Assembly (NCBI RefSeq): GCF_001578185.1
Contig: NZ_CP011008.1
Location: 2,198,001-2,262,000, forward strand
Length of the DNA: 64,000 nt
DNA from: Peribacillus simplex
GTDB taxonomy: Bacteria > Bacillota > Bacilli > Bacillales > DSM-1321
Direction of reading: 5' to 3'
Shown here: positions 9,195-18,439 of the stretch, one piece after another
How the letters are laid out: every line of letters starts with the position of its first letter
Position numbering within the stretch: the stretch's first letter is position 1
Notes under the pieces: generated by a model
What the model saw: only the letters and a program-made list of their open reading frames with translations
Database searches by the model: none
Told to the model about the DNA's origin: nothing
Position numbers and translations under genes: made by a program

Positions 9195-9258
9195 AGTGAT
9201 TTTTATTTTTTAGGAACAAGAATTATCGACTGATATTTTAAGTAAATATCGAATTAAA

Positions 9259-9293
9259 CCCCTAGCTTATTGAATGATGAAATAAGCTAGGGG
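9259..9293. terminator. bidirectional terminator between yozQ-like gene and cbiO
   Basis: CCCCTAGCTTATT and AATAAGCTAGGGG form a perfect 13-base stem with A/T-rich flanks on both sides, placed between two convergent genes. Confidence 0.8.
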
Positions 9294-9301
9294 ATATTTA
9301 A

Positions 9302-10147
9302 TTAATAAATTCTTTCTCTCTCCATTTTTCGAAGTAACTCTTCCTTCGTTCTTGGGACAAGGTCCTTTTCTGCGGGTATCCTTGATTGAAGAAGGGCTTG
9401 AAACATTTCAAAAACCCACGGCTTCTCCAGGTGTGCCCTCATCAGAACGGCTTCATCATGAAAAACGGATACAGGGTCCCCTTGGTATATGACCTTACCA
9501 TCGTTCATGACAACGACTTCATCAGCCCATTGATAGGCCAAATTAACATCATGGGTTGATAGAATTATCGTTTTGTCAGGATGGTGAATACTGTCCAGCA
9601 GAGACATGATCTGTCGCGAGAAATAAGGATCCAATCCAGCGGTAGGCTCGTCCAAGAGCCAGACATCGGGTTCCATGGCTAATACCCCTGCAATGGCGAC
9701 ACGTTTTTTTTGCCCTAAGCTCAAAAAATGGGTGGGTCTGTCCTTCAATTCCGTTACTTCCGTTTGAGCCATCGCCCATTGTACTTTCTCGTGGACTACG
9801 TTTCTTTCCCATCCTAAATTCATCGGTCCAAACGAAATATCCTGTTGCACATTAGCGGAAAAAAGCTGAGAATCGGGATCTTGAAAAACGATCCCGACTT
9901 GTTTTCTTAATGATAATAATGCTTTACGGTCATATTTAATTTTCTTGCCCTTATATCTGATAGTTCCTGATGTTGGTTGTAAAAGACCATTTAAATGGAG
10001 GAACAGAGTCGATTTGCCGGCTCCATTATTGCCTAATAATGCAATCTTTTTACCTTGTTGAATGGTTAGTGAAAGATCTTTGATAGCGAACGTTCCATCT
10101 GCGAATTGATGGGTGAGGCCCTCTATATTAAAAATATGCTCTTCCAT
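9302..10147 (-). CDS. cbiO: cobalt ECF transporter, ATPase subunit
   Basis: A 281-residue ABC ATPase that powers cobalt uptake for corrin synthesis. Walker A is GNNGAGKST at about residues 38-46, the signature is LSLGQKKRVAIAGVLAMEPD, Walker B is VWLLDEPTAGLD, and the switch histidine is in STHDVNLAYQWAD. It is the last gene of cbiMNQO, 18 bases after cbiQ. The substrate is assigned from the CbiM and CbiN partners and from the cobalamin riboswitch upstream of the operon. Confidence 0.93.
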   Translation of the reverse strand: MEEHIFNIEGLTHQFADGTFAIKDLSLTIQQGKKIALLGNNGAGKSTLFLHLNGLLQPTSGTIRYKGKKIKYDRKALLSLRKQVGIVFQDPDSQLFSANVQQDISFGPMNLGWERNVVHEKVQWAMAQTEVTELKDRPTHFLSLGQKKRVAIAGVLAMEPDVWLLDEPTAGLDPYFSRQIMSLLDSIHHPDKTIILSTHDVNLAYQWADEVVVMNDGKVIYQGDPVSVFHDEAVLMRAHLEKPWVFEMFQALLQSRIPAEKDLVPRTKEELLRKMERERIY

Positions 10148-10165
10148 TTTTGAACTGCCTCCAAT

Positions 10166-10942
10166 TTACATATATCCATAAATAAAGATTAAGCTTCCTA
10201 GTATGATAATGGCGATCAGCCAATTGCGGGAGGAATAGGTGTAAGTATCATCGATATATGATAGGTTCTCCTGATATCCTCTTGCATTCATGGCCATCGT
10301 CAATTGCGCAGAGCGCTGGAATACTCCCAAAAATAATGATGAGATTAGTAACCCGAGAGATCGAATGCCTTGCCTTATCGAGCCATATCCAAGTCGTGAA
10401 GCTTGTGATAGGTGAATGGCCACAGCTGTATCTAAAAAAATAAAGATGAAGCGATAGGTCAATTCTATTAAATCGATCAATAAAGATGGCACTTTAAGTT
10501 TTCGCAGCACGGATAGAATGACGGTAATGGGTGTTGTTAAGGTTAAGAAATATAAACAGCTTATACTGCCAAATACGACAGTGATTAAATTGATCACTGT
10601 ACCAATGCTGTCATCGCTGATGAATATTTGCCAGTTTCCGGCTTTCCAGGACCACCATATATTGGATATTGAAGTGGGTTTGCTTGTAAAAGAAAAAAGG
10701 ATCGTAATTGTACCTGATAATATAAAGAACCCCGGTAGTAAGAGTAATTTCAGATAATAAGAAAGTGGGATTCTTGCCGCAAAAATGATTAAAGCACTCA
10801 TCACCGTAAAAGTGATGAGCGAAACGGCCATATCCCTTACAGTTAAGGAAAAAAGCAAAAGGGAGAGTGCAAAAATCATTTTTTCCAACGGATGTTCATC
10901 CTTTAGCCCATTGAAATAGGCATATTTATCAATGAGTAACAT
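10166..10942 (-). CDS. cbiQ: cobalt ECF transporter, transmembrane T subunit
   Basis: A 258-residue membrane protein with about five to six hydrophobic helices that couples the ATPase to the substrate-binding subunit. The conserved cytosolic MNARGYQ (about residue 217-223) is the second Ala-Arg-Gly coupling motif of EcfT/CbiQ proteins. It starts with a 14-base overlap of cbiN, so the two are translationally coupled. Confidence 0.93.
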   Translation of the reverse strand: MLLIDKYAYFNGLKDEHPLEKMIFALSLLLFSLTVRDMAVSLITFTVMSALIIFAARIPLSYYLKLLLLPGFFILSGTITILFSFTSKPTSISNIWWSWKAGNWQIFISDDSIGTVINLITVVFGSISCLYFLTLTTPITVILSVLRKLKVPSLLIDLIELTYRFIFIFLDTAVAIHLSQASRLGYGSIRQGIRSLGLLISSLFLGVFQRSAQLTMAMNARGYQENLSYIDDTYTYSSRNWLIAIIILGSLIFIYGYM

Positions 10943-11240
10943 GCTTGGATTCTTCGGGCATGGCTTGTTTGGCTTGCTTATTCCTTTGTCTCATTACGCC
11001 AATGAAATATCCAATGAAACCAGCTCCGATTGCAGCTTGAAGCGCAAATAATAAGCTTTCTGTTTCTGCACCTGGCGGCTCCCAAATACTGTTGAACCAT
11101 GGCTTATATTCCGGATGGATTTTAGTGATGGCTTCTTCAGCTTCGCCATCTGCACCGCCAAATTCCGTTCCTTGTTGGGTGATTAACGGTATGGTTGCAA
11201 GAATGACGACCAGGAAAAGCAGCAGTAAACTTTTTTTCAT
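10929..11240 (-). CDS. cbiN: cobalt transporter accessory protein CbiN
   Basis: A 103-residue protein with two membrane helices, one at each end of an extracytoplasmic loop (FGGADGEAEEAI, then EYKPWFNSIWEPPGAETESL) that is typical of CbiN. It helps CbiM take up cobalt. The N-terminal helix resembles an uncleaved signal anchor. It starts one base after the stop of cbiM. Confidence 0.93.
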   Translation of the reverse strand: MKKSLLLLFLVVILATIPLITQQGTEFGGADGEAEEAITKIHPEYKPWFNSIWEPPGAETESLLFALQAAIGAGFIGYFIGVMRQRNKQAKQAMPEESKHVTH

Positions 11241-11241
11241 A

Positions 11242-11985
11242 TTACCGGGCCTCCTTAGATAAAACTCGCAGCAATTTCAATTCGCCTAGATTGTATTTTT
11301 TTAAGAAATTCATCACAACGACTGTCAATAATCCCTCGCTGATTGCCAAGGGAATTTGGGTCAGGGCAAAAATCCCTGCAAACTTAGTGAATGAGGCCAT
11401 GAATCCCCCTACCTCGGATGGAAAAGCAAGAGCAAGTTGAACGGAAGTTACCACATAGGTTCCTAAATCTCCAAAAGCAGCTGCCAAGAAAACGGCAAGA
11501 GAAAAAGACCACCCCAATTTAGTTGCGCCCTTGAAGACAAAGTAAGAAATGAACGGTCCGCATACTGCCATGGAAAATGCATTGGCCCCTAATGTCGTCA
11601 ACCCTCCGTGAGCCAGTAATACAGCTTGAAATAACAGTACGATGGAACCCACGACACTCATGGCCAATGGTCCGAATAATATGGAACCCAAACCAACTCC
11701 TGTAGGGTGTGAAGAACTTCCTGTAACGGAAGGAATCTTCAGGGCCGATAATATGAATACAAATGCTCCCGATAGGCCGAGTATCATTTTTGTTTCTGGG
11801 TTTTCCTTTACTTTGGACCTAATCGACCGGTAACCCAAGATTAAAAATGGAAGGATAATGGCCCACCAGAATATGGCCCATTCAATCGGTAAAAATCCCT
11901 CCATAATATGCATGGCCATAGCACGTTTTGGTACAAGAAGCAATAAAATGACAAAATAAAGAATTTTCCAATTGTCTTTTTTCAT
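11242..11985 (-). CDS. cbiM: cobalt transporter substrate-binding subunit CbiM
   Basis: The S component of the cobalt ECF transporter, 247 residues. After a hydrophobic leader comes [10 protein letters not shown], the family's metal-binding N-terminal segment with the essential histidine. The helices include [15 protein letters not shown], also conserved in CbiM. I use the ATG at 11985, which has AAAGGAG eight bases upstream. A GTG at 12003 is in frame but lies before that site. It heads cbiMNQO and sits behind a terminator and a cobalamin riboswitch, so excess cobalamin should switch the operon off. Confidence 0.93.
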   Translation of the reverse strand: MKKDNWKILYFVILLLLVPKRAMAMHIMEGFLPIEWAIFWWAIILPFLILGYRSIRSKVKENPETKMILGLSGAFVFILSALKIPSVTGSSSHPTGVGLGSILFGPLAMSVVGSIVLLFQAVLLAHGGLTTLGANAFSMAVCGPFISYFVFKGATKLGWSFSLAVFLAAAFGDLGTYVVTSVQLALAFPSEVGGFMASFTKFAGIFALTQIPLAISEGLLTVVVMNFLKKYNLGELKLLRVLSKEAR

Positions 11986-12052
11986 TCTTTCTCCTTTCAA
12001 CACTTTTAATTTTTCTGGTCAAGGCTTTTAGAAGAAAAGCGGCGCCCAACAT

Positions 12053-12084
12053 AAAAAGCACTTCTCTAAAAAAGAAAGAAGTGC
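12053..12084 (-). terminator. terminator in the cbiM leader
   Basis: On the minus strand GCACTTCT pairs with AGAAGTGC and is followed by a T run. It lies between the cobalamin riboswitch and cbiM and is the likely expression platform. Confidence 0.75.
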
Positions 12085-12159
12085 GTAATGAACAGGAATT
12101 CCTCAGCATAAACCAACCACGGGCTATTCTGCCTGATCCGCACACCCATCCTCGTAGGC

Positions 12160-12350
12160 TGAAACAGTTTCACGCTTCATGGCAGGTCTCCTGGCTTTGG
12201 TTCATCATCCCATTACATCCTTCCCATCTCATTTGACAGTGGATTAACCTTAAGGCAATAGGACTTCCCTTTACAGTGGCGGGACCGCTCCGGATTTTCA
12301 CCGGCTTCCCTTTTAAGCTGAATTTCCGAGAAAATTCAACACCATAAAAC
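12160..12350 (-). promoter_or_regulatory. cobalamin riboswitch controlling cbiMNQO
   Basis: Read on the minus strand it has the conserved core GCCGGTGAAAATCCGG, the GCGGTCCCGCCACTG segment, and the terminal B12 box AAGCCAGGAGACCTGCC at 12197-12181. The element lies just upstream of a terminator and the cobalt uptake genes. Confidence 0.92.
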
Positions 12351-12503
12351 TTATGTAATTATTTTGAAAAATCTCGTATAGTTTATCATAAAGAAATAAT
12401 TCCAGCTACACTCTCTTTTTTTTTTTTGGACTAATAACGCAGAGAAGCGAGGCATGGAGCTTGATTTACCCTATTAAACTTTTCTAAACAGTCGGAATAA
12501 ACT

Positions 12504-12531
12504 TTGAATTTTGCTAAAGTTGTTATATGAT
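12504..12531 (+). promoter_or_regulatory. sigma-A-type promoter for the cobalamin operon
   Basis: TTGAAT and TATGAT are separated by 16 bases, about 55 bases before the cobalamin riboswitch on the plus strand. The match is good but has not been tested. Confidence 0.5.
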
Positions 12532-12579
12532 AGATAAAGTTAGCTAGAAATGTATAATAAAACCAAATATTTCATTTTA

Positions 12580-12745
12580 AAAGTGCTCTTGTATGAATTA
12601 TCAAGGGATAATAGGGAAATCGGTGTAAATCCGATGCAGCCCCCGCTACTGTAAACGCTGATGAAATTGTCGATGACCACTGGCTTAATGCCGGGAAGGG
12701 ACAAAGTAAAATGAAGCGTAAGCCAGGAAACCTGCTTTTGAAATT
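12580..12745 (+). promoter_or_regulatory. cobalamin riboswitch controlling the corrin operon
   Basis: The core reads ATCGGTGTAAATCCGATGC, then AGCCCCCGCTACTGT, and the B12 box AGCCAGGAAACCTGC lies at 12721-12735. It is followed by a terminator and then cbiW. It lies head to head with the riboswitch of cbiMNQO. Confidence 0.93.
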
Positions 12746-12840
12746 GTATGATACTTTTCGGAGGGAAAGGTAGAAGGACTATGACGATTTTGGGAGATTC
12801 AGCATATTTGCCGAAGGCTCCTCATTCATATAGTTTTTTT

Positions 12841-12874
12841 AAAACCTTAACTCTTATGTTAAGGTTTTTTATTT
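12841..12874 (+). terminator. riboswitch terminator ahead of cbiW
   Basis: AAAACCTTAAC pairs perfectly with GTTAAGGTTTT across a six-base loop and is followed by T-rich sequence. This is the expected off-state hairpin of the cobalamin riboswitch. Confidence 0.85.
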
Positions 12875-12904
12875 TGCCTTTTCCCTGAACTCAGGAGGAA
12901 GAAG

Positions 12905-13273
12905 ATGACTACTTGGAACTTGCAGGGTACTGATACGCATCTGTTGATTTGCAATGGAAGCAGTTGCATGAAAAAAGGCGGGGAAGAAGTAACCCAAGCG
13001 ATTCGCGATGAAATTACTTCAAAGGGACTGGATATGAAAATCCATACTACCAGGACACGCTGTAACGGAAGATGTAAGGACGCCTGCGTGGTAATTGAGT
13101 ATCCCCAAGGGAGATGGTATCGGGTGGATACCCCAGATTACGGTCGGAAGATTGTAAGTAATATCGATGATGGGGAGTTTGTACCACAGATGATCTACCA
13201 ATTCAGTGATGGGGAAATGACCCCTAATCCGGATTTTCCTGCTCATACGGGTATTTCAAAGAACAAATCGTAA
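12905..13273 (+). CDS. cbiW: thioredoxin-like [2Fe-2S] ferredoxin CbiW
   Basis: A 122-residue protein of the (2Fe-2S) ferredoxin fold. Cluster cysteines are visible in LLICNGSSCMKKGG and in TRCNGRCKDACVV. It is the first gene of the operon, as in the Bacillus megaterium cobI operon, and probably supplies electrons to a redox step of corrin ring synthesis, perhaps to the CbiH60 enzyme encoded next. The start follows AGGAGGAAG. The exact partner is inferred from position. Confidence 0.85.
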   Translation: MTTWNLQGTDTHLLICNGSSCMKKGGEEVTQAIRDEITSKGLDMKIHTTRTRCNGRCKDACVVIEYPQGRWYRVDTPDYGRKIVSNIDDGEFVPQMIYQFSDGEMTPNPDFPAHTGISKNKS

Positions 13274-13287
13274 AAGGAGATGTCTTA

Positions 13288-14943
13288 ATGAGTACTAACG
13301 GTAAATTATTCGTCGTGGGCTTTGGGCCAGGGAATTTTGAACACATTACCAAACGTGCTGTCGAAGCCCTTCAAGAAAGTGACTACATCATTGGTTATAA
13401 AACTTATGTCGAACTCATTCAGGGACTGCTAACAGATCAAACGATTATTAGTACGGGAATGACTGAAGAAGTATCACGTGCTCAGGAAGCAGTGAAACAA
13501 GCGGAGCTGGGAAAGAAAGTGGCTGTAATTTCCAGTGGTGATGCCGGAGTGTACGGGATGGCAGGGCTGGTTTATGAAGTATTGATTGAAAAAGGGTGGA
13601 AAGAAGATACTGGAGTGGGCATTGAAGTCATCCCTGGTATTTCTGCAATCAACTCTTGTGCGTCATTACTTGGGGCACCTGTCATGCACGATTCGTGTAC
13701 CATCAGCCTCAGTGATCATTTAACGCCTTGGGAACTTATCGCTAAAAGGGTCGAAGCTGCTGCAATGGCTGACTTTGTCATTGCACTTTATAACCCGCGT
13801 AGCGGAAGACGGACTAGGCAAATTGTAGAAACGCAAAAAATTCTCCTTCGCTACCGTTCACCGGATACACCTGTCGGGTTGGTGAAGAGTGCTTATCGCG
13901 ATCGGCAGGATATTGTCATAACCAATTTGAAAGATATGTTGAATCACGATATTGGAATGTTGACCACCGTCATTATTGGTAATTCATCTACCTTTTTATA
14001 TGATGACAAAATCATCACACCAAGAGGTTATCAGAGGAAATATACATTGAATTCGGAAAAGCAAACATTGAAGCCGCATCAGCGTCTGCAAAAAGAAGCA
14101 GAACCGTGGGCATTAGATCAAGAAGCCGATTCCATGCAAGAAGCCTACTCCGAGCCTAATGGAGGAGTTGGATTACTTACAAAAGCACCAGAAAAGAAGG
14201 CGACTTCTTTTGAAATGGCAATGGAAGCCCTGTCTATAGTTAAGGGCCAAACCGTTCAGCAATCCATTAAGCCGTTTGTTCAGCAAAAAATGGAGTCGGT
14301 ATTCGAACTTGCGGTCAGTCCAGGTGTGGCGAATAAACAATTCACTCCCAAACAAATGATGACACTTGCGGAAGTTGTCGGGGAAAAGGGAACGATGGAA
14401 TACACGCCAAACCATAAGATCGTATTAAAGATTCCGACAACGGATCCGGAAGTCATTACAGGGAAATTGCAATCAGCAAACTTTCTGTTATCGCCGATTG
14501 GAGATGTACTGACATTAAAAGCCTGTGATTTCTGTGATGGGGAAAAAGCGGAATCCATTCCTTTTGCGGATGAAATACACCGGGTGCTCGGCGGAATGAA
14601 AATGCCTAAGGAACTGAACATCGGTTTTAATGGGTGTGGAATGGCTTGTTATAGTGCTGTGATGGATGATATCGGGATTGTCTTCCGAAAAGGGAAGTTC
14701 GACTTATTTCTTGGAGCTAAACCGGTTGGAAGAACGGCCCATCCAGGTCAGCTGGTTGCTGAAGGCATTGAACCGGAACAGCTTGTTGAAGTGATTACGG
14801 ACATTGTCGGGGAGTATACGCAAAATGCCCATCCAAATGAGCGGCTTTTTAAATACTTCAAACGTGCTAAAAAGATACAGAGTTTTTCATATCAGGACAT
14901 TGCTCCCAAAATAAACATAGAGCCAGCGCCTTGTGAAGACTAA
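13288..14943 (+). CDS. cbiH60: CbiH60: precorrin-3B C17-methyltransferase fused to a ferredoxin/sulfite-reductase-like half
   Basis: A 551-residue two-domain enzyme for ring contraction of cobalt-factor III. Residues about 1-240 are a SAM-dependent tetrapyrrole methylase (VGFGPGNFEHIT, then SSGDAGVYGMAG, PGISAINSC, YNPRSGRRT). After a linker, about residue 310 onward is a nitrite/sulfite-reductase-like half-domain with cysteines in ACDFCDGEKA and NGCGMACYSAV that suit a [4Fe-4S] cluster. This fusion is the CbiH60 arrangement known from Bacillus megaterium. It starts 14 bases after cbiW with an AAAAGGAGA site. Confidence 0.93.
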   Translation: MSTNGKLFVVGFGPGNFEHITKRAVEALQESDYIIGYKTYVELIQGLLTDQTIISTGMTEEVSRAQEAVKQAELGKKVAVISSGDAGVYGMAGLVYEVLIEKGWKEDTGVGIEVIPGISAINSCASLLGAPVMHDSCTISLSDHLTPWELIAKRVEAAAMADFVIALYNPRSGRRTRQIVETQKILLRYRSPDTPVGLVKSAYRDRQDIVITNLKDMLNHDIGMLTTVIIGNSSTFLYDDKIITPRGYQRKYTLNSEKQTLKPHQRLQKEAEPWALDQEADSMQEAYSEPNGGVGLLTKAPEKKATSFEMAMEALSIVKGQTVQQSIKPFVQQKMESVFELAVSPGVANKQFTPKQMMTLAEVVGEKGTMEYTPNHKIVLKIPTTDPEVITGKLQSANFLLSPIGDVLTLKACDFCDGEKAESIPFADEIHRVLGGMKMPKELNIGFNGCGMACYSAVMDDIGIVFRKGKFDLFLGAKPVGRTAHPGQLVAEGIEPEQLVEVITDIVGEYTQNAHPNERLFKYFKRAKKIQSFSYQDIAPKINIEPAPCED

Positions 14944-14961
14944 TCAAGAGGGGGAAAGTAA

Positions 14962-15873
14962 ATGAAAGCAGTTTTGTTCGTAGGACACGGAAGCCGCTTG
15001 GCTTCAGGAAACGAAGAAGTCCTTCATTTTATTAAAAATATGATACCGGCAATGGAAGACAGCTTTTTGGTAGAAACGTGCTTCTTGGAGTTTGCAGCAC
15101 CGAATATATCCAAAGGCATTGATAATTGTGTTAAACGAGGGGCTACGGAAGTTATCGTCATACCAATCATTTTGTTGCATGCAGGACATTCGAAATTACA
15201 TATCCCGGCTGAAATAGAGGATGGGAAAACCAAGTATCCAAAAGTGAAATTCACATATGGTCAAACGATCGGGGTCCACCATGATGTATTGACGATCCTG
15301 ACAGATCGTCTTGAGGAAGTCGGATTCGATACATCCTCAAAACAGCCTGAGACAGCAATTTTGCTAATCGGCCGAGGTGGTAGTGACGCTGATGCAAATA
15401 GTGATATATATAAAATTTCACGATTATTATGGGAAAAATTAAACGTGAAATGGGTCGAAAGTGCCTTCATGGGTGTAACGGACCCGCATGTAAATGAAGG
15501 CATTGATCGATGCATCCGCTTAGGGGCAAAAAAAATAGTGATGCTGCCATATTTCCTTTTCACGGGTGTGTTAATGGAAAGAATGGAGGATATGCTGAAA
15601 GGCTATCAAGAGCAATATCGTGATCGAGAATTTATTTTGGCGAAGTATTTTGGGTATCATCCAACCTTACAGAACATTCTGCAAGAACGTGTAATTGAAG
15701 CTAGCGAAGGCAGATCAAGTGGGGTTCAAGATTTGGAAAACTATCGTAAATATGTCGAAGAACATGGACATGCCCATCATCATCATCATCACCACGACCA
15801 CGACCACGACCATGATCACGACCACGACCATGATCACGACCACGATGAGCAAGTGGTGGGGACATCAAAATGA
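14962..15873 (+). CDS. cbiX: sirohydrochlorin cobaltochelatase (long form) with a His-Asp repeat tail
   Basis: Inserts cobalt into sirohydrochlorin early in the anaerobic pathway. The 303-residue protein has two chelatase half-domains, FVGHGSRLASGNEE at the N terminus and LIGRGGSDADANSDI in the second half, with metal-ligand histidines such as LLHAGHSKLH. The C terminus is a run of seven His followed by about nine His-Asp pairs, probably a metal store. The long-form CbiX of Bacillus megaterium also ends in an MXCXXC motif that holds an Fe-S centre. That motif is absent here: the tail ends DEQVVGTSK with no cysteine. Confidence 0.93.
   Translation: MKAVLFVGHGSRLASGNEEVLHFIKNMIPAMEDSFLVETCFLEFAAPNISKGIDNCVKRGATEVIVIPIILLHAGHSKLHIPAEIEDGKTKYPKVKFTYGQTIGVHHDVLTILTDRLEEVGFDTSSKQPETAILLIGRGGSDADANSDIYKISRLLWEKLNVKWVESAFMGVTDPHVNEGIDRCIRLGAKKIVMLPYFLFTGVLMERMEDMLKGYQEQYRDREFILAKYFGYHPTLQNILQERVIEASEGRSSGVQDLENYRKYVEEHGHAHHHHHHHDHDHDHDHDHDHDHDHDEQVVGTSK
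15764..15846 (+). repeat. CAY/GAY tandem repeat encoding the poly-His/His-Asp tail of CbiX
   Basis: A run of CAT/CAC codons is followed by alternating CAC-GAC and CAT-GAT six-base units inside cbiX. The repeat is prone to slippage in multiples of six bases, so its length may vary between strains. Confidence 0.85.
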
Positions 15874-16640
15874 TTTTGTTCTTGGCGGGTACAAGTGATG
15901 CAAGGGAATTAGCGATTGAGATGAAGCAGGTGGGATTCAAGGTTTTGGCAACTGTTGTAACCGGGTCGGCGGCGAAGAGTTTGCAAGATGCAGGGATATC
16001 CACCCGTATTGGACGATTAACTGCAGAGGATATGACATCTTTAATCTCTGAAAAAGGTTTTCAGGCTGTAGTTGATGCAAGTCACCCATTTGCGGAAGAA
16101 GCATCCAAAAACGCCCTTAACGGAGCAAAGGCAGCAAGTGTTCCATATATTCGTTATGAGCGTGAAAGTCAACGGTTTCAGAATGACAAATTGATAGTTG
16201 TCCGTGATTATGAGGAAGCTGCCAAGCTTGCAGCGGCAAAACGGGGAATCATCATGCTTACGACCGGAAGTAAAACCCTAGCTGTATTCGCAAAAGAATT
16301 GGTTGGGCTCGAGAATACCAGAGTCATAGCGAGAATGCTGCCACGTATGGACAATATGGAAAAATGTGCGGAGCTGGGCATTGAACAAAAAAATATCGTT
16401 GCGATTCAAGGTCCATTTTCCAAGGAATTAAATAAAGCTCTATATGAACAGTATGGCGTCACATTGATGATAACGAAAGAAAGTGGCAAGGTCGGTGCGG
16501 TTGATGAGAAATTGGAAGCCGCGTTGGAATGTGGAATTGAGACGATTATGATATCGCGGCCAAATGTCGACTATCAAAATGTCCATTCCAGTTTTGATCA
16601 TGTCATTGCCGAGTTGAATAATCAGCTAAACGAAAAATAG
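15870..16640 (+). CDS. cbiJ: cobalt-precorrin-6A reductase
   Basis: A 256-residue NAD(P)H-dependent reductase of the CobK/CbiJ family. It begins MILFLAGTSDARELA (the nucleotide-binding GTSDAR signature), with DASHPFAEEASKNA and MLTTGSKTLAVF also conserved. The start ATG overlaps the cbiX stop (ATGA), which couples translation. Product passes to CbiET and CbiC. Confidence 0.93.
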   Translation: MILFLAGTSDARELAIEMKQVGFKVLATVVTGSAAKSLQDAGISTRIGRLTAEDMTSLISEKGFQAVVDASHPFAEEASKNALNGAKAASVPYIRYERESQRFQNDKLIVVRDYEEAAKLAAAKRGIIMLTTGSKTLAVFAKELVGLENTRVIARMLPRMDNMEKCAELGIEQKNIVAIQGPFSKELNKALYEQYGVTLMITKESGKVGAVDEKLEAALECGIETIMISRPNVDYQNVHSSFDHVIAELNNQLNEK

Positions 16641-16652
16641 GAGGAATGCAAG

Positions 16653-17300
16653 ATGGACTTTAAAACGGATTTTAAACCACTGACGGTAGACCCAGACAAA
16701 ATATATGATTATAGCTTTGCAATGATAGCTGAAGAAATGGGGAATCATGATTTTTCCGAAGATGAATGGAAGATCGTCCGCCGGGTCATTCATGCTTCAG
16801 CGGACTTTGAATTGGGAAGAAGTGTCATCATCCATCCAAATGCCATTCAAGCTGGTGTGGAAGCCATTCGCAAAGGCAGGCATGTCATTGCGGATGTGCA
16901 AATGATAGAGAGCGGAACAGGCAAAAAAAGATTTCAAAAACATGGCGGGGACGTTCATTGCTATATTTCAGATCCAGATGTGATTGTCGAAGCAAAACGT
17001 TTGAATACGACTAGAGCGATCATTTCGATGCAAAAAGCTGTAAAGGAAAATGAAGGGGGCATTTATGCCATTGGCAATGCACCTACAGCTTTACTTGAGC
17101 TCATTCGCCTTATTAAAGAAGGGATTGCAAAACCGGACTTAATCATTGGAATGCCTGTTGGATTTGTTTCTGCAGCAGAATCTAAAGAGGAACTCGCTAA
17201 GATCACAGAAGTGCCATTCATTACGAATATTGGCCGAAAAGGTGGAAGTACTGTCACGGTTGCAGCATTGAACGCGATTTCCCTTTTAGCTGATAGTTAA
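16653..17300 (+). CDS. cbiC: cobalt-precorrin-8 methylmutase
   Basis: A 215-residue mutase that moves the C11 methyl group to C12 and makes cobyrinate. The substrate histidine is in RRVIHASADFEL, and GNAPTALLELIRLI and GMPVGFVSAAESKEEL are family motifs. It has an AGGAGG site and lies 12 bases after cbiJ. Confidence 0.95.
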   Translation: MDFKTDFKPLTVDPDKIYDYSFAMIAEEMGNHDFSEDEWKIVRRVIHASADFELGRSVIIHPNAIQAGVEAIRKGRHVIADVQMIESGTGKKRFQKHGGDVHCYISDPDVIVEAKRLNTTRAIISMQKAVKENEGGIYAIGNAPTALLELIRLIKEGIAKPDLIIGMPVGFVSAAESKEELAKITEVPFITNIGRKGGSTVTVAALNAISLLADS

Positions 17301-17305
17301 AAAAC

Positions 17306-18439
17306 ATGGAAAAGAAAGTAAAAAAAGACCCCTCACAAATGCGTCATGGGTATACGACAGGGGCATGTTCTACTGCCGTGACTAAAGCGGCATTGACCGC
17401 ATTGATCACGGGGGATGCACTTGAGGAGGCAACGATTTCCTTGCCCATCGGCCGAGATGCCACTTTCACCATTGAGAAATATGATATATCGGAAAATGCG
17501 GTTAGTGCTGAAACAATCAAAGATGCCGGAGATGATCCGGATGCCACCCATCTGGCACATATCATTTCTACTGTCAGCTGGTCGGATGTACCTGGGATTA
17601 TTCTGGATGGAGGGACCGGTGTGGGTCGTGTGACCAAACCCGGGCTTCCCGTTCCTGTGGGAGAAGCGGCCATTAATCCTGTACCGCGCAAAATGATTTT
17701 AACCACAGTTCAACAAACTTTGGAAGAATTTAAGATCAATAGAGGAGTGAAAGTCGTCATCTCCGTGCCCGCAGGTGAAGAAATAGCGAAAAAAACATTA
17801 AATGGCCGCTTGGGTATTGTGGGAGGGATTTCCATTTTAGGAACAAGGGGCACTGTCGTCCCTTTTTCCAGTTCCGCCTACATGGCAAGTATTGTCCAGG
17901 CTATAAGTGTCGCCAAAGCGAGTGGTTGTGAGCATATTGTCTTAACCACTGGCGGGCGAAGTGAAAAGTATGCAATGGGCCTTCTTCAGGATTTACCGGA
18001 GGAAGCCTTTATTGAAATGGGTGACTTTGTGGGCTTCTCACTTAAGCAATGTAAGAGGCAGGGAATAAAAAAGGTATCACTGGTCGGCATGATGGGGAAA
18101 TTTTCTAAAGTTGCCCAAGGTGTGATGATGGTGCATTCAAAGAGTGCCCCGGTCGACTTCGGTTTTCTATCGGAAATAGCCCAAAGCGTTGGAGCAGGAA
18201 ATGATCTTGTTCTTGAAATCAAGAATGCAAACACAGCATCACAAGTTGGGGACATGATGTCGGCGATCAATAATTTTGATTTTTTTAATAAACTATGTGA
18301 ATCCTGCTGTCACTCTGCCATAAAGCAAGTGAAGGGTGGCATTGAAATGGAAACGGCGATTTATTCGTTGAAAGGACAATTACTGGGAAGGGCTGTTGGA
18401 ATTGAGTCAATCGATGAAATTAATCGGGATAGGGGATAA
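17306..18439 (+). CDS. cbiD: cobalt-precorrin-5B C1-methyltransferase
   Basis: A 377-residue SAM-dependent methylase not related to the other corrin methylases. Conserved [19 protein letters not shown], then [17 protein letters not shown] and [11 protein letters not shown], mark it clearly. The start ATG is only five bases after the cbiC stop and lacks a strong ribosome binding site, so it probably depends on coupling to cbiC. Its 3' end overlaps the start of cbiET. Confidence 0.94.
   Translation: MEKKVKKDPSQMRHGYTTGACSTAVTKAALTALITGDALEEATISLPIGRDATFTIEKYDISENAVSAETIKDAGDDPDATHLAHIISTVSWSDVPGIILDGGTGVGRVTKPGLPVPVGEAAINPVPRKMILTTVQQTLEEFKINRGVKVVISVPAGEEIAKKTLNGRLGIVGGISILGTRGTVVPFSSSAYMASIVQAISVAKASGCEHIVLTTGGRSEKYAMGLLQDLPEEAFIEMGDFVGFSLKQCKRQGIKKVSLVGMMGKFSKVAQGVMMVHSKSAPVDFGFLSEIAQSVGAGNDLVLEIKNANTASQVGDMMSAINNFDFFNKLCESCCHSAIKQVKGGIEMETAIYSLKGQLLGRAVGIESIDEINRDRG

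Noticed and set aside
15764..15846. Tandem repeat considered as a CRISPR-like array
   Set aside because: Units are six bases without spacers, lie in frame inside cbiX and encode His-Asp.
15701..16003. Open frames on the minus strand and in another plus frame across the His-Asp repeat
   Set aside because: They are low-complexity shadows of the cbiX repeat, with no ribosome binding site or protein-like sequence.
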